Shown piece by piece: positions 54,333 to 63,724 of a stretch of DNA of 64,000 bases. This DNA comes from Terriglobia bacterium (GTDB lineage Bacteria; Acidobacteriota; Terriglobia; Terriglobales; Acidobacteriaceae), in NCBI GenBank assembly GCA_020073645.1, contig JAIQET010000007.1, forward strand, positions 1 through 64,000, in the 5' to 3' direction. The notes under the pieces were generated by a model that saw only the letters and a program-made list of their open reading frames with translations, searched no databases and was not told the DNA's origin. Both the position numbers and the translations under genes were made by a program. Each line of letters begins with the position of its first letter. The stretch's first letter is position 1.

Positions 54333-56033
54333 CTAAGGCACATAGCCCGCTCCCCGCAGCACTCTCCCCGGCAGCGATCCCGTCATCTTTCCCGAGTCAA
54401 TCACCGGCACCCCGTTCACCAGCACATACTCCATCCCTTGCGACAACTGGTTGGGGTTTTCGAAGGTAGCCACGTCATGCACCGTGGCAGGATCAAAGAC
54501 CACCACGTCGGCCCACATCCCGGCCTTCAGCACTCCACGATCCGTCAGTCGCATGCGCTGCGCCGGCAAGGCGGACATCTTGCGGATCGCATCCTCCAGA
54601 GTGAGCTTCTTCTCTTCTCGGACGTACTTGCGCAAGATGCGGGGAAAGGTACCGTAAGCCCGTGGGTGCGGATGCTCCTGGCCCAAGATTCCTTCCGGCG
54701 AAGTTCCCGACGAGTCGTTGTCGATCGACACCCACGGCTGCTGCACCGCCAGCGCCACATCAGGCTCCGACATGCCAAATACAGCGACGTTCGTAAAGGC
54801 ATTGTCCTCGATCAGCAGATCGAACAGAGCATCCATCGGATCCTTGTTCCACATCTTCGCTATCTCGGACAGACGCTTGCCCTGTAATGGCAGGAGCTTC
54901 GGGTTCTGCACCACTCCGATCAAGATCGCTTCCGGGCCAGGGATCTCATCCCATTCGTTGTCCCACTCGCTGGATGGCGTCATCATGTCTTTGCGGATTC
55001 GCGCGCGCATCGCGGGATCCTTCAGACGCTCGACCAGCTTGGCATCGCCGCCATCGTGCGCCCACGGCGGAATGAACGCCGAGAAACTGTTGAACCAGGC
55101 CGTGTAAGCATAGGTGTCGGCTGTCACGTCCATCCCTTCTGCGCGCACCGCATTGATTTTGGCCACCACTTCGGGCATGCGTCCCCAGTTCTCCTTGCCC
55201 GCTACCTTGAGGTGCCAGATCTCGACCGGGATGTGCCCTTCCCGCCCGATGCGCAACGCCTCATCAATCGCGGGCAGAACCGCATCACTTTCATTGCGCA
55301 TATGCGTGGCATAAACGCCTCCGAACTTGGAGGCCTCGCTGGCCAGCGCAATCAACTCGTCCGTTTTGGCGTAGGGAGCAGGCGCATACTCGAGCGACGT
55401 GGACACTCCCACGGCACCGTCGCGCATCCCCTGCCGCACCAGCTCCTTCATCTGCTCAAGCTGCGCCGACGTCGGTTGCTTGTCGTCGTCTCCCAGCACC
55501 ATGCGCCGGACTTGCGTCGCTCCTACATACGAAGCCAGATTGATCCCCATCCCTTGCTTTTCCAGCCGCGCAAAGTATTGCCGGAAAGTCCGCCAGTCCG
55601 GGGTGATGTGGTAATGCTCGTAGCCCTCCCGGTCGGCTTGCACGATGGCATCATTCAGCGGCGCCGCTGATCCGCCCTCGCCGGTAATCTCGGTGGTAAT
55701 CCCCTGGAAAATTTTCGAAGGCAGGCGCGGGTCGACGAGGATAGTCAGCTCCGACTGCCCCAGCATGTCAATGAATCCGGGTGCCACCACCATTCCGTGC
55801 GCATCGATGGTGCGCGCGCGCGCCGCGGCGCTGAGATTGCCGATGGCCGCGATTTTCCCCTCGCGAATGCCGACATCGCCCGAATACCAGGGTGAACCCG
55901 TGCCGTCGACAATGTGGCCATTGGTGATGACAAGATCGAACCTCGCAGACGACGCCGCTTCCTGCGCCCATAAGACGTAAACGCTGCTTAACAGAAGAAT
56001 GGCTGCAAAAAACTCTTTTCTGATCGCCCGCAT
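54333..56033 (-). CDS. D-aminoacylase-like amidohydrolase with altered metal site, exported
   Basis: The 566-residue protein has a signal peptide (RAIRKEFFAAILLLSSVYVLWAQ) and the N-acyl-D-amino-acid deacylase fold, for example VVAPGFIDM and QGITTEITGEG. In D-aminoacylases FID is followed by an H-x-H zinc motif and later by GNCG; here the sequences are FIDMLGQSE and GEGG, so these ligands are missing. EIWHLKVAG and EHPHPRAYGTF keep other histidines. It may use a different metal arrangement or hydrolyse another amide. It lies 37 bases after a permease gene. Confidence 0.85.
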   Translation of the reverse strand: MRAIRKEFFAAILLLSSVYVLWAQEAASSARFDLVITNGHIVDGTGSPWYSGDVGIREGKIAAIGNLSAAARARTIDAHGMVVAPGFIDMLGQSELTILVDPRLPSKIFQGITTEITGEGGSAAPLNDAIVQADREGYEHYHITPDWRTFRQYFARLEKQGMGINLASYVGATQVRRMVLGDDDKQPTSAQLEQMKELVRQGMRDGAVGVSTSLEYAPAPYAKTDELIALASEASKFGGVYATHMRNESDAVLPAIDEALRIGREGHIPVEIWHLKVAGKENWGRMPEVVAKINAVRAEGMDVTADTYAYTAWFNSFSAFIPPWAHDGGDAKLVERLKDPAMRARIRKDMMTPSSEWDNEWDEIPGPEAILIGVVQNPKLLPLQGKRLSEIAKMWNKDPMDALFDLLIEDNAFTNVAVFGMSEPDVALAVQQPWVSIDNDSSGTSPEGILGQEHPHPRAYGTFPRILRKYVREEKKLTLEDAIRKMSALPAQRMRLTDRGVLKAGMWADVVVFDPATVHDVATFENPNQLSQGMEYVLVNGVPVIDSGKMTGSLPGRVLRGAGYVP

Positions 56034-56070
56034 GGCTTCGCGCCCCCTAAGATTCCTTACTTGGATTGCG

Positions 56071-57405
56071 TCACTCACTCCTGATACCGCTCCGCTCCCG
56101 CCACCCCAGCCCCAACCCAATCGAGATCCAAATCCCCAGCGCCAGCCATTCATACCCGCTGAAGTGTCCGGGCACCGCAGGCACGACTTTCATCAGGATC
56201 ATCAGCAGCCCGACCGTCACTCCGACGAGAGCCACCAACCGCTCACGGGCCGGAGGCCCCATGCGGTAGTAGGCCGCACAAGCCGCCAGCCACCCCGCCG
56301 CAGATGCCACCGAGCCCACCTCGGTGATCGGCACCAGGATGGCATCCCCAAGAAACATGCTGGCCGCCGTCGCCAGCCCCACGCAGAGGACCGCGAACGA
56401 AGGAGTCTGATTGCCGGGGTGCACGTAGGCAACGCGGCGGTCCACCAGCCCGCGGCGTCCCATAGCAAACAGCAACCGGCTGGCTGCGACAAAATTTCCG
56501 TTGAACACCTTGAACAAGGAAAGCAGTGCGGCCGCCAAAATCACGCTTACGATCCAGCGCGAACCCACTGCCCGTTCAAACGCCACCGCAGTCATGAACT
56601 TCTCGCCGGTGAGTTGCCGCCACGGTGCTACATAGCCAACGGCCGCGATCACGATGGTGTAGAAAAGAATGCCCACGACGATCGCCATCCAGATCGCTGT
56701 GAAGAATCCTCGTCCGCGGAACTCCGGGCTGGCCTCCTCCGCAGCCTTGCCCACCGATTCGTAGCCGGTCATGAAATAGGGCACGACTTGCATCACCAGC
56801 AGCACTGAAACAAACGGGCTGTGCGTGAACAATGGCGGGAAATTTGCCGTCGAACCCCTGGTCACCCCGAATCCGACAAACACCGCAAACAGCGCGAGTG
56901 TGCCAAATGCCGTCCAGTTTTGAAAGGTCGCGCTCAACCGGATACCGCGATAGTTCAGCAGCGTGATCAATCCCGTCAATCCCAGCCCGATCACCAGATG
57001 AGGCAGATACACCGGGCGGCCGGCGACGCGGTAGAGTTCGATCGAGTCCAGCGCCGGGAAAATGTAGCCTGCGATCTTCCCAATCGCGACTGCTTCCCAG
57101 GGACAGACGATGAAATACGCGAGAATCATCATCCATCCCGTGGCGAAGCTGACGGACTGGGGAAAGACTTTGGCGGTGTAGGCCACTTCTCCGGCCGCAT
57201 CGGGCATAGCCATCACCAACTGGCCATACACGTATCCGATGGGGAGCAGCAGCGCACCCCCGATGGCAAAACCAAGAACGCCGCCTAGCACGCCGCCGCG
57301 GAGCAGCCAGTCGTCCATCACGACCAACCAGCCGACGCCGACCATCGTCCCCCACCCCAGGGTGAAGTAGTCCACGACGCGCAGTTTGCGGGCGAGAATA
57401 GTCAC
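56071..57405 (-). CDS. APC-family amino acid permease
   Basis: The 444-residue membrane protein has about 12 helices. It begins RKLRVVDYFTLGWGTMVGVGWLVV, as in APC transporters, and carries MTGYESVGKAAEEASPEFRGRG, a glycine and helix-break pattern of the family. It starts at GTG (57405). It shares an operon with the aminoacylase-like enzyme, which fits uptake of amino acids released from N-acyl forms. Confidence 0.9.
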   Translation of the reverse strand: MTILARKLRVVDYFTLGWGTMVGVGWLVVMDDWLLRGGVLGGVLGFAIGGALLLPIGYVYGQLVMAMPDAAGEVAYTAKVFPQSVSFATGWMMILAYFIVCPWEAVAIGKIAGYIFPALDSIELYRVAGRPVYLPHLVIGLGLTGLITLLNYRGIRLSATFQNWTAFGTLALFAVFVGFGVTRGSTANFPPLFTHSPFVSVLLVMQVVPYFMTGYESVGKAAEEASPEFRGRGFFTAIWMAIVVGILFYTIVIAAVGYVAPWRQLTGEKFMTAVAFERAVGSRWIVSVILAAALLSLFKVFNGNFVAASRLLFAMGRRGLVDRRVAYVHPGNQTPSFAVLCVGLATAASMFLGDAILVPITEVGSVASAAGWLAACAAYYRMGPPARERLVALVGVTVGLLMILMKVVPAVPGHFSGYEWLALGIWISIGLGLGWRERSGIRSE

Positions 57406-57541
57406 GCGATCAGGTGGCGCGAATTATAAAGCATCGCCACAACTCACGTAGGGACGGCCGCCTCGGCCGTCCACCCGGGCGAAGCCCGGCGATCACCGCG
57501 TATGCTATGTTCTACTTTGCTGATTGCCAACCGAAGCAGCC

Positions 57542-58357
57542 ATGCCCCGATACGAATATCGCGTTCTCAACCCGACTCCACCGGCGGAGAAGACTTTTCT
57601 CAAGTGGATTGACCGCCTGGACCAGGAGTTCATGAACCGCGACGCCAACCATCGCAGCGACGTGGTCCGCGACGCGCTGTATCAGCTTTATCTCGGCTGC
57701 CCGTACGCTCCTCCCGATCCCGCTGCCCCCATGGCTCAGCAGGTTCTTGTCCACTCGTTCGATCCCCGCAATGCCACCCTCGAGCCCGAGTATTATGGCG
57801 ACGTGGACGCCGCGAAATACGCCGAGCGCAAGCCCCTCATCTGGTTCTGGATGATGTACGACCGCTCTCCCGTGGGCTTAAATCACTGGTTGGGCTACCG
57901 CGTTCGTGCCATGCTGGCGCGCCACATCTTCAAACACTGCGGCCAGAACGTGAAAATCTTTCACGGCGTCGAGGTTTCCTTCGGATACAACCTCACCGTC
58001 GAAGATAACTGCACCATCCACAAGTACGTGCTGCTCGACGATCGCGGCGAAATCATCATTCACGAAGGCAGCTCGATTTCCGATTACGCCAACGTCTATT
58101 CCCACGCCCACGACCTCAACGACGGCATGATCGTCAACAACCACAAGACCGAGATCGGCCCCAAGGCTCGCATCACCTACCACGCCACCGTGATGAGCGG
58201 CGTGAAAGTGGGAGAGCACGGCCTGGTCGGCTCGGTCGGTGTGGCCTCCAAGAACGTGGAGCCCTTTCACGTAGTCGCCGGCGTCCCCGCCAAGCCGGTC
58301 AAGGTGAAGCCCATCGCCCCCGAGGAGCTGCGCAAAGCCTTGGAAAAGCCGTCCTGA
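57542..58357 (+). CDS. Hexapeptide-repeat acyltransferase
   Basis: The 271-residue protein has an N-terminal helical part (about 1-110) and a C-terminal left-handed beta-helix of hexapeptide repeats (KIFHGVEVSFGYNLTVEDNCTIHKYVLLDDRGEIIIHEGSSISDYANVYSHAHD), with the catalytic-type H in YSHAHD and the VVAGVPAKPVK tail of the maltose/galactoside acetyltransferase group. The substrate is unknown. The palindrome near 57450 lies in its upstream gap. Confidence 0.85.
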   Translation: MPRYEYRVLNPTPPAEKTFLKWIDRLDQEFMNRDANHRSDVVRDALYQLYLGCPYAPPDPAAPMAQQVLVHSFDPRNATLEPEYYGDVDAAKYAERKPLIWFWMMYDRSPVGLNHWLGYRVRAMLARHIFKHCGQNVKIFHGVEVSFGYNLTVEDNCTIHKYVLLDDRGEIIIHEGSSISDYANVYSHAHDLNDGMIVNNHKTEIGPKARITYHATVMSGVKVGEHGLVGSVGVASKNVEPFHVVAGVPAKPVKVKPIAPEELRKALEKPS

Positions 58358-58400
58358 AAGGAGCCGCGGAGCCGAGCCAGGCGGCCAGGCGCGCTCGCAA

Positions 58401-58482
58401 CCGCGGAGCGGCGTCATTCGTTAGCCCACAGCGTAAGCTGTGGGTAAGGTGGGAAAGGCATCTGGGAGCCCCGGAGGGGCGG
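58401..58482. repeat. REP element, left of the RAYT gene
   Basis: CCGCGGAGCGGCG is followed by a hairpin CCCACAGC-GTAA-GCTGTGGG and by GCCCCGGAGGGGC. It is inverted relative to the right copy at 58933-59016 and of the same family as 60941-61050. Confidence 0.8.
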
Positions 58483-58484
58483 AA

Positions 58485-58928
58485 CTAGCCGAAGACGTAC
58501 GTCGGATCGAACTCGACCCCCGATTTCCTCAACAATGCCAGAAATTCTTCTTCGAAGTTGCGCTTCTTATGATGTTCTGCCTGGCCGTGAATATAGTTCT
58601 TTACCACCGGCAGTTGCGACGGGCTCACGCTAAAAGCGCCGAACCCGTGCTGCCACGCGAATCGCAGTCCCGCCTCGCTCATCCATCGCGAGGAGTTTGC
58701 CTTGAGGTCACGGACGGCGTCAGAGAGAGTCCGGTTAGCCGGTAAAGCCAGCAGGATATGAAGATGGTTCGCAGTTCCTCCGATGCAGAGTACTCCAATT
58801 CCAATATTCTTGGCGATGCCGAGAATGTATGCGTATAGCTGTTCGCTTCTCTGCTCGGGGATCAGGTTTGCGCGATCCTTGGTGCTGAAAACGCAATGAA
58901 TGAAATTCGACGCGTATGAGTGTCCCAT
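58485..58928 (-). CDS. REP-associated tyrosine transposase (RAYT, IS200/IS605 Y1 family)
   Basis: The 147-residue protein has the Y1 transposase fold: GHSYASNFIHCVFSTKDR at the start, the HUH motif H55-L-H57 in NHLHILLAL and the catalytic Y112 in VKNYIHGQAEHHKK. The size is typical. It is flanked by inverted REP hairpins, so it is probably the enzyme acting on that family of repeats. It appears intact. Confidence 0.93.
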   Translation of the reverse strand: MGHSYASNFIHCVFSTKDRANLIPEQRSEQLYAYILGIAKNIGIGVLCIGGTANHLHILLALPANRTLSDAVRDLKANSSRWMSEAGLRFAWQHGFGAFSVSPSQLPVVKNYIHGQAEHHKKRNFEEEFLALLRKSGVEFDPTYVFG

Positions 58929-58932
58929 GAGT

Positions 58933-59016
58933 GCCGCTCCTTCGGAGCTCGTTTTGTCCCTCGCATCTTACCCAGCGCTTACGCGCTGAGCTAACGAATG
59001 ACGCCGCTCCGCGGCT
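58933..59016. repeat. REP element, right of the RAYT gene
   Basis: Read on the minus strand it has CCGCGGAGCGGCG, then CTCAGCGC-GTAA-GCGCTGGG and GGAGCGGCAC. The stem differs from the left copy with paired changes, while the GTAA loop is kept. The interval 59017-59208 shows no gene. Confidence 0.8.
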
Positions 59017-59208
59017 TCCTGGTGCCAAATATCGCTGGCGAGCAGGTCTCTAATCATGGCCGCTGCTGAACGCAGTTCCAGTCTGCGTCCAACTGCGGTC
59101 GGCGTCTGTGCTGCCCATCACCGGCGGTCATGTTTTCCACATGCCTCGGTCCGGAACGCAGCTTTAGCCCGCCCCGCGCCCCGCGTGGTAGTATCAAACC
59201 CAACCTGC

Positions 59209-59892
59209 ATGACCCTGCAGCACGTTAACATCCTGTTCCAGTTGATCGTGTTTCTGTTCGCGATCAGCTTCCACGAGTCGGCGCACGCCTGGATGGCGAA
59301 CCTCCGAGGCGACCCCACGGCCCGCATGCTGGGGCGGATCACTCTGAATCCCATCAAGCACATTGATCCGCTCGGCACCATCGTGCTGCCGGCTATTGCC
59401 CTTTATTACCATATTCCCGTGCTCGGCTGGGCCAAGCCGACTCCGGTGGATCCGCGCAACTTCAAGAACCATGTGTTGGACGACATTCTGACTGCGGTCG
59501 CCGGGCCGGTCAGCAACTTCCTGGCGGCCAGCCTGGCTCTGTTCGCCCTCGGAATCATCAAGCATGTGTCGCCCCTGGGACAGCAGATTATCTTTGGCAT
59601 TCCACAGGGTCTGGTTTCACTGGAGATGAACTCCGCCCTGGTACCGCTGTGCCTTTTGCTCTACCAGTTCATGGTCATTAATGTTGTGCTGGGGGTCTTC
59701 AACCTGATCCCCGTGCCGCCGCTGGATGGCAGCCATGTGCTGCGGCACTTCCTGCCGGCGCCGGCGCTCCGCATCTACGACACCGTCGGCATGTTCGGCC
59801 TGATGGCTCTGGTGTTTCTGGGCGGGAATTTTCTTTTCAGCCTGATCAGTCCGTTTTTGTATTTTTTTACCTTTCTCCTTTTCAAAATCTGA
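59209..59892 (+). CDS. M50 family (site-2 protease-like) membrane metalloprotease
   Basis: The 227-residue protein has the zinc motif HESAH (H22, E23, H26) in the first membrane helix and NLIPVPPLDGSHVLRHFL, the second M50 motif, with hydrophobic segments between. It is of the short S2P form. The start at 59209 is chosen for the conserved N-terminus (TLQHVNILFQLIVFLF); the longer frame has no support. It overlaps trpS by one base. Confidence 0.9.
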   Translation: MTLQHVNILFQLIVFLFAISFHESAHAWMANLRGDPTARMLGRITLNPIKHIDPLGTIVLPAIALYYHIPVLGWAKPTPVDPRNFKNHVLDDILTAVAGPVSNFLAASLALFALGIIKHVSPLGQQIIFGIPQGLVSLEMNSALVPLCLLLYQFMVINVVLGVFNLIPVPPLDGSHVLRHFLPAPALRIYDTVGMFGLMALVFLGGNFLFSLISPFLYFFTFLLFKI

Positions 59893-60938
59893 TGCCTTCT
59901 ACTTCCTATTCTCGCAAACGCGTGCTCAGCGGTATGCGCTCCACCGGCAAACTGCACCTGGGGAATTTTGTCGGCGCCCTCGACAACTGGGTGCGCATGC
60001 AGGACCAGTACGAATGCTTCTTTTTCGTCGCCGACTGGCACGCGCTCACAACCGACTACGCCGACACCTCCAAGGTGAAGGAGAACTCCGTGGAAGTCCT
60101 GCTCGACTGGCTGGCCGCTGGACTCGATCCCGAGCGCTCGACCATGTTCATCCAGTCGCACGTCCCCCAGCACGCCGAATTGCACCTGCTGTTTTCCATG
60201 GTGACGCCGCTGGGCTGGCTGGAACGTGTCCCCACCTACAAGGAACAAAGGGAGAACATAACCGACAAGGATTTGGGAACCTATGGCTTCCTCGGCTACC
60301 CCGTGCTCCAGGCGGCCGACATCCTGATCTACAAAGGCGACTTCGTCCCCGTGGGCGAGGACCAGGTGCCGCACGTAGAGTTGACCCGCGAGATCGCGCG
60401 CCGCTTCAACATGTTCTACAACCGCCGGGGCGTGCCGGTCTTCCCCGAGCCACAACCGCTGCTGACCCCGGCCGCCAAGCTGCCCGGTACCGATGGCCGC
60501 AAGATGTCGAAGTCGTACGGGAATACGGTCATGCTCACCGACCCGGAGCCGGTGGTACGGCAGAAGCTGAAGACCATGGTGACCGACCCCGCGCGCATCC
60601 GCCGTACCGATCCCGGCAACCCGGACGTATGTCCGGTAGGTGACCTGCACAAGATCTTCAGCAGCCAAGAAACCATGACGAAAGTGAACGCCGGCTGCCG
60701 TTCCGCGGGCATCGGATGCATCGAGTGCAAGGGTTGGGCCGCCGACGCCCTGGTTAACATCTTGAATCCCATGCAGCAGCGCCGCAAAAAATACGAGGAC
60801 AATCCGCGCCTCGCCTGGGATATTCTGGAGGCGGGATCAGCCAAGGCCCGGAAGGTGGCCGACGCCACCATGGAAGAAGTCCGCGACGCCATGCACATGT
60901 CGCTGGACTACGAACCCGGTAGCGCGCAGGGGGCCTAG
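59892..60938 (+). CDS. trpS: Tryptophanyl-tRNA synthetase
   Basis: It charges tRNA-Trp. The 348-residue protein has GKLHLGN (19-25, the HIGH motif) and KMSKS (204-208), with the class I core and GDFVPVGEDQVPHVELTREIARRFN. It overlaps the upstream M50 gene by one base and is followed by a REP-like element before scpA. Confidence 0.97.
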   Translation: MPSTSYSRKRVLSGMRSTGKLHLGNFVGALDNWVRMQDQYECFFFVADWHALTTDYADTSKVKENSVEVLLDWLAAGLDPERSTMFIQSHVPQHAELHLLFSMVTPLGWLERVPTYKEQRENITDKDLGTYGFLGYPVLQAADILIYKGDFVPVGEDQVPHVELTREIARRFNMFYNRRGVPVFPEPQPLLTPAAKLPGTDGRKMSKSYGNTVMLTDPEPVVRQKLKTMVTDPARIRRTDPGNPDVCPVGDLHKIFSSQETMTKVNAGCRSAGIGCIECKGWAADALVNILNPMQQRRKKYEDNPRLAWDILEAGSAKARKVADATMEEVRDAMHMSLDYEPGSAQGA

Positions 60939-60940
60939 GG

Positions 60941-61050
60941 ATGAAGCCGCGAAGCGGCGCAAGAATAAAGCCCACGGCGTAAGCCGTGGGTATGGCAAGG
61001 GTACGGACAAGCCCCAGCGGGGCGAAAGAACCCGCCCCGGAGGGGCGACT
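60941..61050. repeat. REP element, third copy
   Basis: CCGCGAAGCGGCG (60947-60959), the hairpin CCCACGGC-GTAA-GCCGTGGG (60971-60990) and CGCCCCGGAGGGGCG (61033-61047) match the modules flanking the RAYT gene. The interval 60939-61135 has no gene. Confidence 0.8.
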
Positions 61051-61135
61051 GATAATCGCCCGCCACTCAGTGGCGGGAAAGAGGCAAGAAACGACCAAGT
61101 CCCGTAGGAACGACTGAAATGACGTCGAGTATCTA

Positions 61136-62008
61136 ATGCCGCCAGTGTCCAAACTCAAATCCGAGTCCGTCCCTTCAGGCCCCGCGCTGACGCCCGGCCC
61201 CGCCCTGGTCGCTCCCGACCAGCGCAAAGAAGAAAGTGACTTCCCGTTTGCCGTCACCGTGAGCGACGTCTACGAGGGCCCGCTCGATCTCCTGCTCGAC
61301 CTCATCCGCAAGCAGGACATCAATATCTACGACATCCCGATCGCGAAGATCACCGCGCAGTACCTGGCCTACGTCGAAAAGCTCCGCGAACTGGATGTGA
61401 ACGTCGCCGCCGAATTTATCTACATGGCCGCGGTGCTGATTCACATCAAGTCGAAGATGCTGCTGCCGCGCGACCCGCTCGCCCCCGCCGACGATCAGGA
61501 CGATCCGCGCGGCGAACTGGTCAACCGCCTGATCGAGCACGAAAAGTTCAAGTCAGCCGCGCAAATGCTGATGCAGAAGCAGCAGATCGAAGACGCCGTC
61601 TGGTCCAACCCGGCGATCAAAGAGTTCATGGATGCCGAGGGCACCGACCCGGAGATTGCGGCCGACGTCATCGACCTGGTGAAAACCTTTCAGCAGATCA
61701 TGGAGCGCGCCCGCAACCGGCCCATCATCCAGGTGGACGAGGAAGCCGTCACCGTGGGGCAGATGATTGAGTACCTGCGCCGGCGGCTGGCGCTCGAAGA
61801 CCGGCCCATCCGCCTGAAGCAGCTTTTGCGCAACGTGAATTCCCGCCCGGCGCTGGTCTGCATGTTTTTGGCGCTCCTGGAAATGGTCCGCTTGCAGGCC
61901 ATCCAACTGCGCCAGGACCGCCTGTTCGGCGAAATCCTGCTGCGCAAGCATGCGGGATTCGAAGCGGTCATGGCAGAGCAAGCTGCTGTGCGGGATGACT
62001 GGCGGTGA
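61136..62008 (+). CDS. scpA: Segregation and condensation protein ScpA
   Basis: The kleisin of the SMC-ScpAB complex condenses chromosomes. The 290-residue protein has the N-terminal FPFAVTVSDVYEGPLDLLLDLIRKQDINIYDIPIAKITAQYLAYVEKL and the C-terminal winged-helix region RLKQLLRNVNSRPALVCMFLALLEMVRLQAIQLRQDRLFGEILL. It precedes scpB, separated by a palindrome. Confidence 0.96.
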   Translation: MPPVSKLKSESVPSGPALTPGPALVAPDQRKEESDFPFAVTVSDVYEGPLDLLLDLIRKQDINIYDIPIAKITAQYLAYVEKLRELDVNVAAEFIYMAAVLIHIKSKMLLPRDPLAPADDQDDPRGELVNRLIEHEKFKSAAQMLMQKQQIEDAVWSNPAIKEFMDAEGTDPEIAADVIDLVKTFQQIMERARNRPIIQVDEEAVTVGQMIEYLRRRLALEDRPIRLKQLLRNVNSRPALVCMFLALLEMVRLQAIQLRQDRLFGEILLRKHAGFEAVMAEQAAVRDDWR

Positions 62009-62010
62009 AG

Positions 62011-62118
62011 ACAGTGAGCACTCAGCAATCAGCGTTCAGCATTCAGCTATGAGAGGTCTTTGCCGGGTGCTCCCCAAACCTTTCCTGGCTGAGTGCTGAG
62101 TGCTGATTGCTGATTGCT
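62011..62118. repeat. Imperfect palindrome between scpA and scpB
   Basis: GAGCACTCAGCAATCAGCG is answered by CTGAGTGCTGATTGCTGATT after about 60 bases. It is the sister of the element at 21202-21305, so the same family separates two pairs of essential genes. Confidence 0.75.
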
Positions 62119-62122
62119 ACCT

Positions 62123-62833
62123 ATGAGCCTCAAAGCCCAACTCGAAGCCATCATCTACGCGGCGGAAACGCCGATCACGCTGGATCACCTTTTCCAACTC
62201 GTCAAGGACTCGGTTGTGGCGGACGGTGCGGCCGACGATGCCGAGATTAAGTCCCGCGTCCGCGAAGCCTTGGACCAGTTGACTGCCGACTATGCCGCTT
62301 CCGATCACGGAGTCGAGATCCGCCAGGTGGCTGGCGGATATCGCGTCTCCACCAAGCCCGAGCATCACGACTTGGTGCGCGCCTTCGCCAAGAGCCTGAA
62401 GCCACCGATCCGCCTCTCGCTCCCGGCACTTGAGACCCTGGCTGTAATCGCCTACAAGCAGCCTGTCACCGTGCCCGAGATCAGCGAGATTCGCAGCGTG
62501 GACTCCAGCGGCGTTATTGCCACCCTGCTCGACCGCAAGCTCATCACCACCGCCGGCCGCAAGGCGGTCGTGGGTCGCCCTATCCTTTACAAGACCACCA
62601 AGGAATTCCTGCTGCGCTTTGGCCTGAAGGACGTCACTGAGCTGCCCAGCATGGAAGAGTTCGAGAAGCTGGTTGCCGAATCCTTCCAGAGCGATCTGCT
62701 GCCAGTCGAGGGCGAGCCGGAAGCGGCCGGTCCCACATCGGTGGAGTCTGCCTCTCCAGAAGTCCAGGCTGACGAAGATCACGCTCTTGCGACAGCTGAT
62801 CCCCATCCCAGCGAGAATGACCCGGCCGCCTGA
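62123..62833 (+). CDS. scpB: Segregation and condensation protein ScpB
   Basis: The 236-residue winged-helix partner of ScpA has [70 protein letters not shown] (in its local variant) and the [36 protein letters not shown] segment. The start at 62123 follows the palindrome. An acidic tail follows. Confidence 0.95.
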   Translation: [236 protein letters not shown]

Positions 62834-62841
62834 ACCCCCTT

Positions 62842-62939
62842 GTAGCGCCGCCGTCCCGGCGGCTGTCGTGGGGGCGTCCTCGCCCCCACATCCGACGGCG
62901 AGGCGCCGTCGGGACAGCCGGCAAGGTGCCGGCGCTACA
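62842..62939. repeat. Repeat pair between scpB and rluB
   Basis: The GTAGCGCCGCCGTCCC unit with the GTGGGGGCG hairpin (62842-62890) is followed by an inverted relative (62895-62939) ending GCCGGCGCTAC. It is the most complete form of the family in the window. Confidence 0.75.
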
Positions 62940-62977
62940 GAGTCAAGCGCCTTCCCGTTCTGTTAGTCTGAACTCCC

Positions 62978-63724
62978 ATGCCCGCCGAACGCCTGCAAAA
63001 AATCATCGCCGCCGCAGGAATCGCCTCGCGCCGCAAAGCCGAGGAACTGATCACCGGCGGACTGGTGTCGGTGAACGGCCAGGTGGTGACCGAACTAGGC
63101 ACCAAGGCTGATCCCGAGCGCGACCACATCCGTGTGCACGGCAAGCTGCTGCACGGCCCCGAGCGCCACATCTACCTGCTGATGAACAAGCCCAAGGGCT
63201 ACGTGACCACTCTCAAAGATCCTGAACATCGCCCCACTGTTATGGACTTGCTGCATGGGGTGGGCGCTCGAGTTTATCCCGTGGGCCGCCTCGATTACGC
63301 CAGCGAAGGCTTGCTCCTGCTCACCAACGACGGCGAATTCGCCAACCGCCTGATGAAGGCCGCCTCCCATGTGCCCAAGACCTACATCGTAAAGGTGGCG
63401 GGCACGCCGGATGCGGAGGGCTTGGCGCGCTTGCGAGCAGGACTGTTCATCCCCTCCGAGCGCGGCAAGCGAGTCAAGACCGCCCCCGCGAAAATCCGCC
63501 TCATCCGCGAAGCCAATAATCCGTGGTACGAAGTGACGCTAATCGAGGGCAAGAATCGCCAGATCCGCCGCATGTTCCAGGAAATCGGCCACCACGTGGA
63601 AAAAATCAAGCGGGTACGCTACGGATCGCTGGAGTTGGATGTACATCCCGGGGAGTATCGCCGGTTGACGGCGGAAGAAGTGAAGCGCCTGCAGAATGTT
63701 GGTCGGGGAAAACCACAATCCTAA
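62978..63724 (+). CDS. rluB: Pseudouridine synthase RluB family
   Basis: The 248-residue protein has an N-terminal S4 RNA-binding domain (RLQKIIAAAGIASRRKAEELITGGLVSVNG) and the RsuA/RluB catalytic domain with D106 in GRLDYASEGLLLLTNDG. It isomerises a uridine in 23S rRNA, position 2605 if it is RluB. The end is followed by a repeat that begins in its stop codon. Confidence 0.93.
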   Translation: MPAERLQKIIAAAGIASRRKAEELITGGLVSVNGQVVTELGTKADPERDHIRVHGKLLHGPERHIYLLMNKPKGYVTTLKDPEHRPTVMDLLHGVGARVYPVGRLDYASEGLLLLTNDGEFANRLMKAASHVPKTYIVKVAGTPDAEGLARLRAGLFIPSERGKRVKTAPAKIRLIREANNPWYEVTLIEGKNRQIRRMFQEIGHHVEKIKRVRYGSLELDVHPGEYRRLTAEEVKRLQNVGRGKPQS

